Positions 49,606 through 61,157 of a stretch of 64,000 nucleotides of DNA are shown in pieces. Below the pieces are notes generated by a model, which saw only the letters and a list, made by a program, of their open reading frames with translations, ran no database searches and had not been told where the DNA came from. The stretch comes from Bolinopsis microptera (lineage: Eukaryota > Ctenophora > Tentaculata > Lobata > Bolinopsidae). The stretch covers positions 14,258,944 to 14,322,943 of the forward strand of contig NC_087083.1 in the NCBI RefSeq assembly GCF_026151205.1. The letters run 5' to 3'. A program made the position numbers and the translations under genes. Position 1 is the stretch's first letter. Every line of letters begins with the position of its first letter.

Positions 49606-52600
49606 ATGACTGATGTAGTGAATGTTGAAGTATGCCAGAAACCCACTAGTTTGGAAGATAAGGAATCACTGAAATCCCATTGTGAGAAACACCTTGTTAC
49701 ATACCTGCCTCAGGTTAGTTAATAGATTGCTATAACTTAATTATTGGGGACGAAGTGAGAGTCTCAGCATTCCTTTTTCCTTTTTACTCTTTACATAGCT
49801 GTAACACAGAGTTGTTAAAATAAATTTACTCAAGTAAAATAACATGAAATAACGACTTTCAATTTAATTTTAACACTTTCAATTTAATTTTATCGATTCA
49901 TAAGTATTTATTTTCATAAATTTGCAGATTTCAATCATTTTATGAATTACGATTATCTTCTTCAATATAGTATACTATATAGTTCCCTTTCATCAGATAT
50001 GCAGTAGAGGGGTACCCGTGCCAGGGACTCATTTTCCAGATGATTATTTGCGCGCGCACGTTTTGCACGTGCAGGTTGACTCGACCGAGGAGATTTTGCA
50101 GTCATGCCCGTTGCGTTACCACGTATATCAGCTATACCATGAAGGTGACAACTTGTATACACGTCGTGTTGTGTTGATCTACTTACTTCTGAACATACTA
50201 CTGTGTCTCCTAAATTATCTGTTTTATGTGCAAATGTTTTAATTAATATCTCCTCAAAATATATCCTTGTGTTTAAAGAGCCAGGAAGTGAAGAGATCGA
50301 ACAGAGTGGGGAGAATATAACAACAGCTGTACACTGGTTACTACCCTCCGCTCAGTTTCAGGGTCTTTGGGACAATCTTATTTTTGACCAGGTTTCTAAT
50401 TACCTCACGATCACATAATTTAACTTATTTTACATAATTATCACATAATTATCACATAATTATCACATAATTTATAATTATCACATAATTTACCTTAATT
50501 ATCACATAATTTATAATTATCACATAATTTACCTCTGTTCTTTGTTGACTTCTATTTTGTTGAAATCACTTGACTGTGACCTGATTTCCGAGCGTGTAAT
50601 TAATTACTGTACGTCTGTAGAGATAGTCCGGTAACCTATTCAGGTTCTTACATTAGACACTACGACATGGACAATGTTGCAATTTATATCAATATGAAAT
50701 GGAAACCACATTCCCAGGATATTAAGGGTAATCTACTGAGTTACGCTAAAACAACCCTACTATTCTCTGACGCTGGAGTGGACCCTAATGTTATAACGTG
50801 GAACAAGGTGGTCTTATTACACGGTCCTCCCGGTACAGGTAAATAGTGACGTCATCATTAATTGTGACGTCATCAGTACAGCTCCACACCATTAATAGTG
50901 ACGTCATCAGTACAGCTCCACATCATTAATAGTGACGTCATCAGTACAGCTCCACATCATTAATTGTGACGCCATCAGTACAGCTCCACGTAATTAATTG
51001 TGACGTCATCAGTACAGCTCCACATCATTAATTGTGACGTCATCAGTACAGATCCACATCATTAATTGTGACGTCATCAGGTACAGCTCCACATCATTAA
51101 TTGTGACGTCATCAGGTACAGCTCCACATCATTAATTGTGACGTCATCAGTACAGCTCCACGTAATTAATTGTGACGTCATCAGTACAGCTCCACATCAT
51201 TAATTGTGACGTCATCAGTACAGATCCACATCATTAATTGTGACGTCATCAGGTACAGCTCCACATCATTAATTGTGACGTCATCAGTACAGCTCCACAT
51301 CATTAATTTTGACGTCATCAGGTTACAGGTACAGCTCCACATCATTAATTGTGACGTCATCAGTACAGCTCCACATCATTAATTGTGACGTCATCAGGTA
51401 CAGCTCCACATCATTAATTGTGACGTCATCAGTACAACTCCACATCATTAATTGTGACGTCATCAGGTACAGCTCCACATCATTAATTGTGACGTCATCA
51501 GTACAGCTCCACATCATTAATTGTGATGTCATCAGGTACAGCTCCACATCATTAATTGTGACGTCATCAGTATATTTTGACTTTATTACTCTTATTAGTA
51601 TCTCGTGACGTCATTAATGGGGGAGGGGCAACCCCATGCCCATTTATTCCCCAATTTCTGGTCAAATGGGCATCGGCAGTGATGAGTATTTTGTGTTATG
51701 ATGAAAATAAGCATCACCATCGGGTTCCATTTCCTCCAATAAGTATAGCCATATTTCAGCTCAATAAAGTATTATAATATATCAGAGATATTTGTACAGG
51801 CAAGACGAGTTTGTGTAAGGCGCTAGCCCAGAAGTTGAGTATCCACCTGAGTGACCGTTACACGTACGGACAGCTACTAGAAATCAACTCTCACAGCCTC
51901 TTCTCGAAGTGGTTTAGCGAGAGTGGCAAACTTGTTCAGAAGATGTTTGATAAGATACAGGTACAGGTTTTAATGTAATGCTTATTTCTGTGTCTAATTG
52001 CAATGGCTGCTAGCTGATAAACACACCAATATACTCTCCGCTTTCTGTTAACTAAACAACTTGTTGATAAACAGACTTATGTTTGACTATTTGATCACTT
52101 ATTATGATTTTAAAGTCGCGAAAGCGCTTAAAAAGGGCGTGTTCAATTGCACAAAACTGCACCATAGCTAAAATTTCTACCCAAGCAATTTGTTTCTGAT
52201 GGGTCCCTGAGCTATTCCAAGTCTCAAACCCCGGGGTGGAAGTTATATAGACGGGAATAGTTTCAGATCCTCTATTATAATATTTGATTAATTGACCAGG
52301 AGCTGATAGACGACCCTCAAGCGCTGGTGTTTGTTCTGATAGACGAGGTGGAGAGTCTGACTGCAGCTAGACAGACCATGTCTGGGAGCGAGCCCTCTGA
52401 CGCGGTGCGAGTAGTTAACGCGCTCCTCACCCAGCTGGACGTTATCAAACAATATCCTAACGTTCTTATCCTGACTACGTCCAACGTTTCTGGTAGTTCA
52501 TGCTAAGTTAACATACTTGTTAACATACTTGTTAACTCAATCTTCTGCTCCTGTTTTGAATTGTATTTGAAAACTTTCCAACAAGCGTGCATAAGATAAA

Positions 52601-54074
52601 TCAAAGTCAATTCTTACTTCTCCAATTTCATGTGCCATATTGATCCCAAATATCGAGAATGATATTTGGGATCAGTACAACACACTATGAACAATAACAC
52701 TATGAACTATTTCAGGTAACGTAGACCTGGCGTTTGTAGACAGGGCTGATATAAAACAGTACATAGGCCCCCCCGGCCCCGCAGCTATATACACAATCCT
52801 ACTCTCCTGCCTTACTGAGCTCTGCAGAGTAGCCCTTATCAACGGTAAGGGATACTTCACGGTTAGGGTTAGGGTTAGGGTTAGGGTTAGGGTTAGGGTT
52901 AGGGTTAGGGTTAGGGTTAGGGTTAGGGTTAGGGTTAGGGTTAGGGTTAGGGTTAACCCCAACAGTAACCCTAACCCTAACCTTAACCCTAACCCTAACC
53001 CTAACCCTGTTCGAAAACACATGTCGGGCTACTTGGATACTGCTGTTACTTTCACAACTTGTATGTTCCTTGTTAAGTGTGACTCTGATTTGTGATATTA
53101 ATGCTTTTCAAACAAAGTTACAACGTATTCTTCATGTAGTGCATCCTGGGTTTGGACAGGATATGCCCGTTTAAAATATTTCCATCACGTTACATTACAT
53201 AATTCTCAATAAATGTAATAGATTTGTAGTGTTGTAATTAGTTTAATCTTCGTTTTATCTTTGTTTTAGTAATATATTTTTTGGTGTTCAGTAATGTTTT
53301 AGAATGTTTAGTAAATTTAGTTTTCGTAACTATATTTATTCAGGAATTAATTTAATGTAGTTAGTGGAGTCCTCACTCTCCTTACGTCCGAAAATGGCGT
53401 TTCTCTTGCCGCTAATATGACTCCTCCTCCAGGAAGCACGGATGATATGATGAAGTACAGAGCGGTATCAGCCTTACAAACCACCAACGTAACCACCACC
53501 TCCTCCTCTAGTAACAGTCTCTACCACATAGCCTCTAAGTGTGGGGGGCTGAGTGGCAGGACCCTCCGCAAACTACCCTTCCTGGCTCATTCCATCGCTC
53601 ACTTCAAGTTAGTTAATTAACAAGTTAATTAGTTAATTCAAGTTAGTTAATTAACAAGTTAATTAGTTAATTCAAGTTAGTGTTACAACACTCTGTTACA
53701 TTAGTTACTTTTAGTTTGATAGTTGCTGACCAAGTGAGAGTCTCCACTCAGTGTTTCAAAACAATTAGTTGTCGACTATCAAACTATATAATCGACCCAC
53801 TTATAAGACCGAAGAAAGATTACCATTACTCATTAGTTACTTTTACTGTAAACTCAGCAACTTTCTTAGTTCTTACATTGTCACTCTATTGAATTGCTTA
53901 TCTAACAAGAATGTAGTTCCTGAACATTATCTGAAATAAAAATGCGTCTTCTCCCACAGAGCTGCCCCGAGTATGCCGGACTTTATGATAGCGCTGAATA
54001 ATGCGGTAGATAAACAGTTGTTAGACAGAGACCACCTAGACAAGAACCATCTACACAAACAGACTGGTAGCTAG
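49606..54074 (+). CDS. TRIP13: Pachytene checkpoint protein 2 homologue, AAA+ ATPase (9 exons, complete)
   Basis: AAA+ remodeller that uses ATP to disassemble HORMA-domain complexes (MAD2, HORMADs) in the spindle checkpoint and meiosis. Exons: 49606-49713, 49997-50144, 50279-50391, 50718-50838, 51800-51960, 52300-52492, 52716-52844, 53433-53607 and 53960-54074. They sum to 1,263 bp, 420 residues (human 432). The N-terminal substrate-binding part contains [19 protein letters not shown]. Walker [13 protein letters not shown] is split by the intron after [13 protein letters not shown] continues in the next exon. Walker B is VLIDEVESL, sensor 1 LTTSN, then [14 protein letters not shown] and [15 protein letters not shown] (sensor 2 Arg region). 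The start ATG fits the expected N terminus and has no upstream in-frame alternative in the exon. Confidence 0.94.
50410..50535 (+). repeat. TATCACATAATT repeat after TRIP13 exon 3
   Basis: About nine irregular copies of ATCACATAATT lie 20 bases downstream of the exon 50279-50391 donor. They do not include the exon edge. Confidence 0.8.
50839..51580 (+). repeat. 34/36-bp minisatellite with CRE-like TGACGTCA in TRIP13 intron 4
   Basis: About twenty copies of a unit containing GTGACGTCATCAGTACAGCT plus CCACATCATTAATT. Most copies hold the perfect palindrome TGACGTCA, the binding octamer of CREB/ATF factors; a few are mutated (TGACGCCA, TGATGTCA). It starts at the first bases of the intron behind CCCGGTACAG|gtaaatag. 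The GTACAG of the exon end is also present in every unit, so seeding from the donor region is likely, though the donor GTAAAT itself is not repeated. Confidence 0.93.
52858..53008. repeat. Interstitial telomeric repeat, head-to-head, in TRIP13 intron 7
   Basis: From 52858, about 16 perfect copies of GGTTAG, i.e. (TTAGGG)n, are followed by the short junction TTAACCCCAACAGTAACCC and then about seven copies of CCCTAA. The array starts 14 bases after the donor of exon 52716-52844. Orientation is 5'-(TTAGGG)n-(CCCTAA)m-3', the arrangement expected when two chromosome ends join. It also shows that the species uses the vertebrate-type TTAGGG motif. Confidence 0.95.
53600..53684 (+). repeat. 34-bp repeat of a TRIP13 donor
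   Basis: Two and a half copies of TTCAA|GTTAGTTAATTAAC plus about 16 bases of TTAATTAG-type sequence. The first is the real end of exon 53433-53607 (CACTTCAA) and its donor gttagtta. The later copies add equivalent donors at 34-bp steps. Confidence 0.85.
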
Positions 54075-54235
54075 AATTATACGTTACTGAGACTGTACTG
54101 TAACACAGTACTGTACTGTAACACAGTACTGTACTGGTAGCTAGAATTGTAAGTTACTGAGACTGTACTGTAACACAGTACTGTACTGTAACACAGTACT
54201 GTACTGGTAGCTAGAATTGTAAGTTACTGAGTCTC
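54060..54235 (+). repeat. Duplication crossing the TRIP13 stop codon
   Basis: ACTGGTAGCTAGAATT, which contains the last codons and the TAG stop of TRIP13, occurs three times (about 54064, 54133, 54204). The copies are separated by two to three units of the 18-bp ACAGTACTGT-type repeat. These extra copies lie in the 3' UTR. The same 18-bp unit forms the large array in TXNL1 intron 1, 1.3 kb away. Confidence 0.85.
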
Positions 54236-54980
54236 GCTGAGTCTTTTATGACGGGTTGTTACACACTTTGTTCGTTACTTGGCGCTCGCAATCAACTGTG
54301 TAATAGTATTTTTGATGTTTTGATCAGTCACGTTTTTCTGAACAACGAATAATCGTTTTTTAAATGGTTGGTTGGAATTTGTATATTAAGATATAATGAG
54401 AATCCTTTTTTTGTAGAAAGAGGATATGTATTTTTATGTCCATTTTTATTAGTGACATGTGACTTTTATTTAATTCTGGGGCACCCTGTGGGAATTTCAA
54501 GTAACGAAATTGCTGAAAACTTTAGAAATAGGGTTACAAAACTGGATATTTTTAAAAACACTATAATAAAACTTTATTTATTTTCATTGACTTGCAGCCG
54601 TGCTTTTTTAATTTTTTGATTTGTTTTTAGTTGAGCTGTATTTGTTAAAATATTATATGTCAAATCTGGTTTTGGAACTAATATTTTCCATTATTTTATA
54701 ATTTCTACCTGCTGTTTCTAATTGGTTTTGATTCTGATAAATGTCATCAGCATAAATATATCTTCCCAGTTACCGTATCAACACCAAAACACATTTCTAT
54801 TAAAAGAAGGGGGGATCCGCGTGAGAAAAGGGAGATACTAAGCAACCAATTTTGGAATCTTACTTTTTCACCCCTCCCCTTTTCTCACTTTTCCCACTTA
54901 AACCGAAATTGAACTTATTTAATTTCCCCGGCCCCCAGAGCTATTTGCTAATTGTTAACCTACAGTACACTTTTAGCAAT
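54236..54980 (+). other. Intergenic region TRIP13-TXNL1
   Basis: About 740 bases with no repeat array and no supported gene. An AATAAA at 54565-54570 may be the TRIP13 polyadenylation signal. The open frame 54852-55133 runs into TXNL1 exon 1 in a way that does not reflect a longer N terminus. Confidence 0.4.
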
Positions 54981-57900
54981 ATGACTGGTAGCGTGATACA
55001 GGTGGAGTCAGATGACCACTACAGACAGGAGGTACAGAAGTACCAGGGCAAGGTAAGTACCTCACCAGTTACACTATACACTATACACTATACATTATAC
55101 ACTATACACTATACACTATACACTATACACTAATCACTATACACTATTATACTATACACTATTATATTATACACTGTACACTATACATTAAACACTACAC
55201 TATACACTGTACACTTATCACTATACACTATACACTAATCACTATACACTATACACTAATCACTATACACTATACACTAATCACTATACACTATACACTA
55301 TTATATAATAGCATGAGCAGTCCCAAGTAATTCTCAATTATTAGACTCTTATATTTAAAAACACTTTATGCAAACTAAAACGTGACTCTTAATCCGAGCA
55401 CTTTTTCAAATACCTTCTTTCTGGCATAACTTATCTTAAAATGTGATTGACTGTATTGTAACACAGTACTGTACTGTAACACAGTTATACTGTATTGTAA
55501 CACAGTACTGTACTGTAACACAGTACTTTACTATAACACAGTACTGTACTGTAACACAGTACTGTATTGTAACACAGTACTGTACTGTAACACAGTACTG
55601 TATTGTAACACAGTACTGTACTGTAACACAGTACTGTACTGTAACACAGTACTGTACTGTAACACAGTACCGCACTGTAACACAGTACTGTACTGTAACA
55701 CACTACTGTAACACAGTACTGTACTGTAACACACTACTGTACTGTAACACACTACTGTAACACAGTACTGTACTATAACACAGTACTGTACTGTAACACA
55801 CTACTGTAACACAGTACTGTACTATAACACAGTACTGTACTGTAACACAGTACTGTACCGTAACACAGTGCTGTACTGTAACACAGTACTGTACTGTAAC
55901 ACACTACTGTAACACAGTACTGTACTATAACACAGTACTGTACTGTAACACAGTACTGTACTGTAACACAGTACTGTACTGTAACACTGTACTATAACAC
56001 AGTACTGTACTGTAACACACTACTGTAACACAGTACTGTACTATAACACAGTACTGTACTGTAACACAGTACTGTACCGTAACACAGTGCTGTACTGTAA
56101 CACAGTACTGTACTGTAACACACTACTGTAACACAGTACTGTACTATAACACAGTACTGTACTGTAACACAGTACTGTACTGTAACACAGTACTGTACTG
56201 TAACACTGTACTGTAACACAGTACTGTACTGTAACACAGTACTGTACAGGTGATAGTGGTAGACTATTTTGCCACGTGGTGCGGACCTTGTGTCAGGATC
56301 GCTCCTACTTTCTCACAGCTAGCTGCCAAGTTCAAGGAGAGTGTATTCCTTAAAGTGGACGTGGATAAGTGCAAGGTAACTGTTTGTTTGTTTGTTTGTT
56401 TGTTTGTTTGTTTGTTTGTTTGTTTGTTTGTTGTTTGTTTGTTTGTTTGTTTGTTTGTTTGTTTGTTTGTTTGTTTGTTTGTTTGCTTGCTTGCTTGTTG
56501 CTTGCTTGCTTGTTTGTTTGTTTGTTTGTTTCACTATTACCTCTCAGGACACTGCAGAACTGCAAGCTATCAGTGCTATGCCCACATTCCATGTTTACAA
56601 ATCCTCTGCTAAACTGGAGGAGCTTCGAGGAGCAGGTAGCTTTACTAGTATACTAATACTTATACACTTTACAGTAGTTATACTTATACTATATAATACT
56701 TCCCATAGCTTATAATACTTCCCATAGTTTAGAGTTACAGGATAGAGGGATTGATTCTTATTGTTGCAGCAAATTACTAAATTAATTACGTATAATAACA
56801 AATTAGTAATTTGTACATCAATAACAAATAACTGTTCAGATCCAGTAGCACTGGAGAAGATGGTTGAAAAACACTGTACCGGAGCAAGTGGTGGGGCGGA
56901 CCAGGTGACCACTAATATATTCAGTACTCTTGACTCTTTACAAAACACGGGTCATACTCATAGACCTCTTGACTCTTTAGCAGGTCGATGACCTGCTGAA
57001 AGTTGATTAAACCTCATTTTTATTTTGTGTTACCAACTAGTCAGTAGTCACTAGTCAGTACAGTTATAATGCTATTTAACTAACTAAACCTAAACTAACA
57101 CTAACAAATTAACTAACTAACTAACTAACTAATTAAACCTAAACTAACACTAACTAATTAACTAATTAAACATTTAAACTAACACTAAATAAGTACTAAC
57201 TAACTAACTAACACTAACTAACACTAACTAACACTAACTAACACTAACTAAAACTAACTAAACCTAAACTAACACTAACTAATTAACTAATTAAACCTAA
57301 ACTAACACTAACTAACTAATAACCTAAACCTAAACTAACACTAGCTAAGTACTAACTAACTAACTAAACTAACACTAACTAATTAACTAACTAACTAAAC
57401 CACAGAGCGGAGCACCAGGCGGGTTTATGGATTTGAACACTTTCCTGGACATGAGTAAGAGCGAGTGTTTGAATGAGAGTGATGATCACACTTTCCTGGT
57501 TTGTTGTAATTCCTTTTTGAAATCTTAAAGTGCGAATTGTTTCGGAAATGGAGCATACTACCACAGTCCACACTTTAAGCAAGAACCTTATAGCGCTTAT
57601 AATTGGGATCCAAAAAAGGTTTATAGTCCCATAGCGATCTTCAGCGAGAAACAATGTTATAAAATAAATAATTATGTAATATAACAATATAATCATTACT
57701 CTCCTTGTATTCTCTCTTTGTTAACCAGGGAGCTCTAAAAGAGGAGGAGGGATTTCTTGAGTCTGACTGCGACGAACAACTTCTCATAACTCTAGCGTTT
57801 AATCAACCAGTCAGGTTAAGATTTTTTATTAGAAATTATAGATACAAGTTTTTGTCTCTGTTGTAACTCAGTCTGTAATGTTTGTAATTAGTGACTTGTG

Positions 57901-59859
57901 CAGTCTCACATCACGTGTATTGTGCACTATGTAAATTATGTTCACGTGTATTGTGCACTATGTTCACGTGTACTGTGCACTATGTTCACGTGTATTGTGC
58001 ACTATGTTCACGTGTATTGTGCACTGTGTTCACGTGTATTGTGCACTGTGTTCACGTGTATTGTGCACTATGTTCACGTGTATTGTGCACTATTTTCACG
58101 TGTATTGTGCACTATGTTCACGTGTTTTGTGCACTATGTTCACGTGTATTGTGCACTATTTTCACGTGTATTGTGCACTATGTTCACGTGTATTGTGCAC
58201 TATGTTCACGTGTATTGTGCACTGTGTTCACGTGTATTGTGCACTGTGTTCACGTGTACTGTGCACTATGTTCACGTGTATTGTGCACTATTTTCACGTG
58301 TATTGTGCACTATGTTCACGTGTATTGTGCACTGTGTTCACGTGTATTGTGCACTATGTTCACGTGTATTGTGCACTATTTTCACGTTTATTGTGCACTA
58401 TGTTCACGTGTATTGTGCACTGTGTTCACGTGTATTGTGCACTGTGTTCACGTGTACTGTGCACTATGTTCACGTGTATTGTGCACTATTTTCACGTGTA
58501 TTGTGCACTATGTTCACGTGTATTGTGCACTGTGTTCACGTGTATTGTGCACTATGTTCACGTGTATTGTGCACTATTTTCACGTGTATTGTGCACTATG
58601 TTCACGTGTTTTGTGCACTATGTTCACGTGTATTGTGCACTATTTTCACGTGTATTGTGCACTATGTTCACGTGTATTGTGCACTATGTTCACGTGTATT
58701 GTGCACTATTTTCACGTGTATTGTGCACTATGTTCACGTGTATTGTGCACTGTGTTCACGTGTATTGTGCACTGTGTTCACGTGTACTGTGCACTATGTT
58801 CACGTGTATTGTGCACTGTGTTCACGTGTATTGTGCACTATGTTCACGTGTATTGTGCACTATTTTCACGTGTATTGTGCACTATGTTCACGTGTATTGT
58901 GCACTATGTTCACGTGTATTGTGCACTATATTCACGTGTATTGTGCACTATGTTCATGTGTATTGCGCACTATGTTCACGTGTATTGTGCACTATATTCA
59001 CGTGTATTGTGCACTATGTTCACGTGTATTGTGCACTATTTTCACGTGTATTGTGCACTATGTTCACGTGTATTGTGCACTATGTTCACGTGTTTTGTGT
59101 TTCAGGATACACAGTTTAGCTCTCAGAGGTCCCAGTGACGGACGAGCTCCTAAAACCGTTAAACTCTTCATCAACCAGACCGCCATAGACTTCGACAGCG
59201 CTGAAAGAGGTTAGTAAGACGAGTAGTTGGTTGGTTAGTGTTCTCGTTATAGTACATTATTGTTTCATTTGTCCTTGTCTCTTCCAACCGGATATTATCC
59301 AGATATCAGTATTTCAATCATGAGACTAATAAACAGCGAACTACTCCGTTATTTGAATGATAATAACACTCAGTGTTCTGAAAGCTTTAAATTACAGGTG
59401 TAGGGGTTCAGGAGTTAAGTTTAACTAAAGATGACAACGCTGAGGGAGCACTTATTCCTCTGAAATACGTCAAATTCCAGAACGTGGTGTCCCTGACAGT
59501 GTACATTCACGACAATCACGGTGAGCGTTTAGAATCAGTGGAAACTAATAAATAGTTATTCGTTAAATTTGCCATTTTATCTTGATGTACATCGTTTTAA
59601 CTAAAAAACTAAATTCTGATTTTTAAATTTATCATTATTCGTTGAATGTTGATTACCGATCATGGTCAATTTAATCATTGAAGATTAATTATCTTATTGA
59701 AGGATGATTATCTATTTGTTAGATAATCATTTATAAATTGCAGCTGGAGACGAAGTGACAGTTGTAAACTACATCAGTGCAGTGGGGCAACCTCGCGATA
59801 AGACGGAAATGAAGGATTTCAAACGAGTATCCGGTCAGAAGGGGGAGGTTCACGGCTAA
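54981..59859 (+). CDS. TXNL1: Thioredoxin-like protein 1 (TRX + PITH domains, 9 exons, complete)
   Basis: Cytosolic thioredoxin-family protein that associates with the 26S proteasome in other animals. Exons: 54981-55052, 56250-56375, 56548-56635, 56840-56904, 57406-57498, 57729-57814, 59106-59209, 59398-59520 and 59744-59859. They total 873 bp, 290 residues (human 289). The thioredoxin domain has the active site [13 protein letters not shown] (CGPC) and the cis-Pro AMPTFHVYK. The PITH domain follows: [52 protein letters not shown] and [13 protein letters not shown] at the end. All splice phases are consistent. Six of the eight introns are partly or wholly filled by simple tandem repeats. Confidence 0.95.
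55066..55312 (+). repeat. TACACTA repeats, TXNL1 intron 1
   Basis: Irregular tandem TACACTATACACTA units with ATCACTATACACTATACACTA variants. They begin about 15 bases after the donor of exon 1 and do not include it. Confidence 0.9.
55449..56248 (+). repeat. 18-bp palindromic repeat ending at a TXNL1 acceptor
   Basis: About 40 copies of TACTGTACTGTAACACAG with shorter variants (CACTACTGTAACA). Each unit contains the palindrome ACAGTACTGT. The array runs directly into the acceptor of exon 56250-56375 (ACAGTACTGTACAG|GTGATAG), so the acceptor AG is formed by the repeat itself, but no exon base is repeated. Confidence 0.93.
56378..56532 (+). repeat. (GTTT)n tetranucleotide tract in TXNL1 intron 2
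   Basis: About 38 copies of GTTT with a few GCTT variants fill nearly all of this short intron, from the donor (CAAG|gtaactgtttg) to about 15 bases before the acceptor. Confidence 0.97.
57068..57403 (+). repeat. AACTAACTAACACTAACT repeats in TXNL1 intron 4
   Basis: Irregular repeats of AACTA/AACACTA/AACCTAA up to the acceptor of exon 57406-57498 (AACCACAG). Larger segments (TAATTAAACCTAAACTAACA) recur about every 100 bases. Confidence 0.92.
57920..59100 (+). repeat. 22-bp E-box minisatellite in TXNL1 intron 6
   Basis: About 53 copies of the 22-bp unit TTCACGTGTATTGTGCACTA + TG. Each holds CACGTG (the E-box/bHLH palindrome) and GTGCAC (another palindrome). Variants TATTTTCAC and TGTGTTCAC alternate in higher-order blocks of about 9 units. 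The unit is almost stop-free in three forward frames, which explains the 390-440-codon frames over it; none is a gene. Confidence 0.97.
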
Positions 59860-59867
59860 ATGCTGTG

Positions 59868-60613
59868 GAAACATGTGACACCCTCATGTGGGAACACGTG
59901 ACACCCTCATGTGGGAACACGTGACACCTCCTGTGGAAACACGTGACACCCTCCTGTGGGAACACGTGACACCTCCTGTGGGAACACGTGACACCCTCCT
60001 GTGGGAACACGTGACACCCTCCTGTGGGAACACGTGACACCCTCCTGTGGGAGCACGTGACACCCTCCTGTGGGAGCACGTGACACCCTCCTGTGGGAAC
60101 ACGTGACACCCTCCTGTGGAAACACGTGACACCCTCCTGTGGGAGCACGTGACACCCTCCTGTGGGAGCACGTGACACCCTCCTGTGGGAACACGTGACA
60201 CCCTCCTGTGGGAGCACGTGACACCTCCTGTGGAAACACGTGACACCCTCCTGTGGGAGCACGTGACACCCTCCTGTGGGAACACGTGACACCCTCCTGT
60301 GGAAACACGTGACACCCTCCTGTGGGAGCACGTGACACCCTCCTGTGGGAACACGTGACACCCTCCTGTGGGAGCACGTGACACCTCCTGTGGGAACACG
60401 TGACACCCTCCTGTGGGAACACGTGACACCCTCCTGTGGGAGCACGTGACACCCTCCTGTGGGAACACGTGACACCCTCCTGTGGGAGCACGTGACACCT
60501 CCTGTAAGAACACGTGACACCCTCCTGTGGGAACACGTGACACCCTCCTGTGGGAACACGTGACACCCTCCTGTGGGAACACGTGACACCCTCCTGTGGG
60601 AGCACGTGACACA
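59868..60613 (+). repeat. 23-bp E-box minisatellite in TXNL1 3' UTR/downstream
   Basis: About 32 copies of GGGAACACGTGACACCCTCC + TGT, with GGAGCACGTG and 22-base variants. It begins nine bases after the TXNL1 stop. Every copy has CACGTGAC, matching CLEAR/USF-type E-box sites. Stop-free antisense frames of 235-256 codons here are artefacts. Confidence 0.97.
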
Positions 60614-61157
60614 CTAAGAGTCACGGGACACTGCGAGTCCAGTCTGTTTGTCGCATCTGATGAAAGTAAACAGTGAAACTCTGGCTTGAAGTCTTTATTC
60701 GCTGGCTCGAATCTTTAAATGGATCTTTAGGTTGTTTATTTTGCATCATGTGGAAGGGAATTAAAATAAATTCTTTATTTCATAGAAATTGTGAGCAGTT
60801 TTCACTGAATGCTATGGAAAATCTGAATATTTCATACTGTATTAATTTTGGGGAGTTTCTTTAGAACGTCTGTTATTCAACGTAGTATTGGTAAACTGTT
60901 GTAAATTGATTTATTTGTAAATTTTATAGTTACAGTTAAATTTATTAAACTCCTAGATTCTGCTATTCACTCTAATAACTTAAACTATGGTAACTAGTAG
61001 TGTAACTATGGTAACGTGGACCTATAATATTATATTTTATTCTAACTAACATATCTAATATCTACCATGCTAAATGTTCTTGTTGACTGAAAGTAAATGT
61101 TAAACTATTTGAATATTTGATAGTTCCTCTCATTAACCTGTAACATACTATAGCAGG
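60614..61157 (+). other. Intergenic region TXNL1-UBE2G2
   Basis: About 540 bases, AT-rich. AATAAA at 60765-60770 is a plausible polyadenylation signal for TXNL1. GTAACTATGGTAAC-like phrases recur near 60990-61020. No other gene was seen. Confidence 0.4.

Noticed and set aside
54852-55133. 93-codon frame with hydrophobic start in front of TXNL1
   Set aside because: It is the TXNL1 exon 1 frame extended upstream and into the intron. The conserved family N terminus fits the ATG at 54981 and the donor at 55053.
56319-56715. Frames rich in Phe-Val-Cys-Leu or Lys-Gln-Thr-Asn repeats
   Set aside because: They are translations of the (GTTT)n tract in TXNL1 intron 2.
57891-59214. Three overlapping frames of 393-438 codons ([13 protein letters not shown] repeats)
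   Set aside because: All three forward frames of the 22-bp unit are stop-free; the same sequence cannot be three proteins, and it is TXNL1 intron 6.
59819-60624. Three antisense frames of 235-256 codons (GCHVFPQEGVTCSHRR repeats)
   Set aside because: By-product of the 23-bp repeat downstream of the TXNL1 stop.
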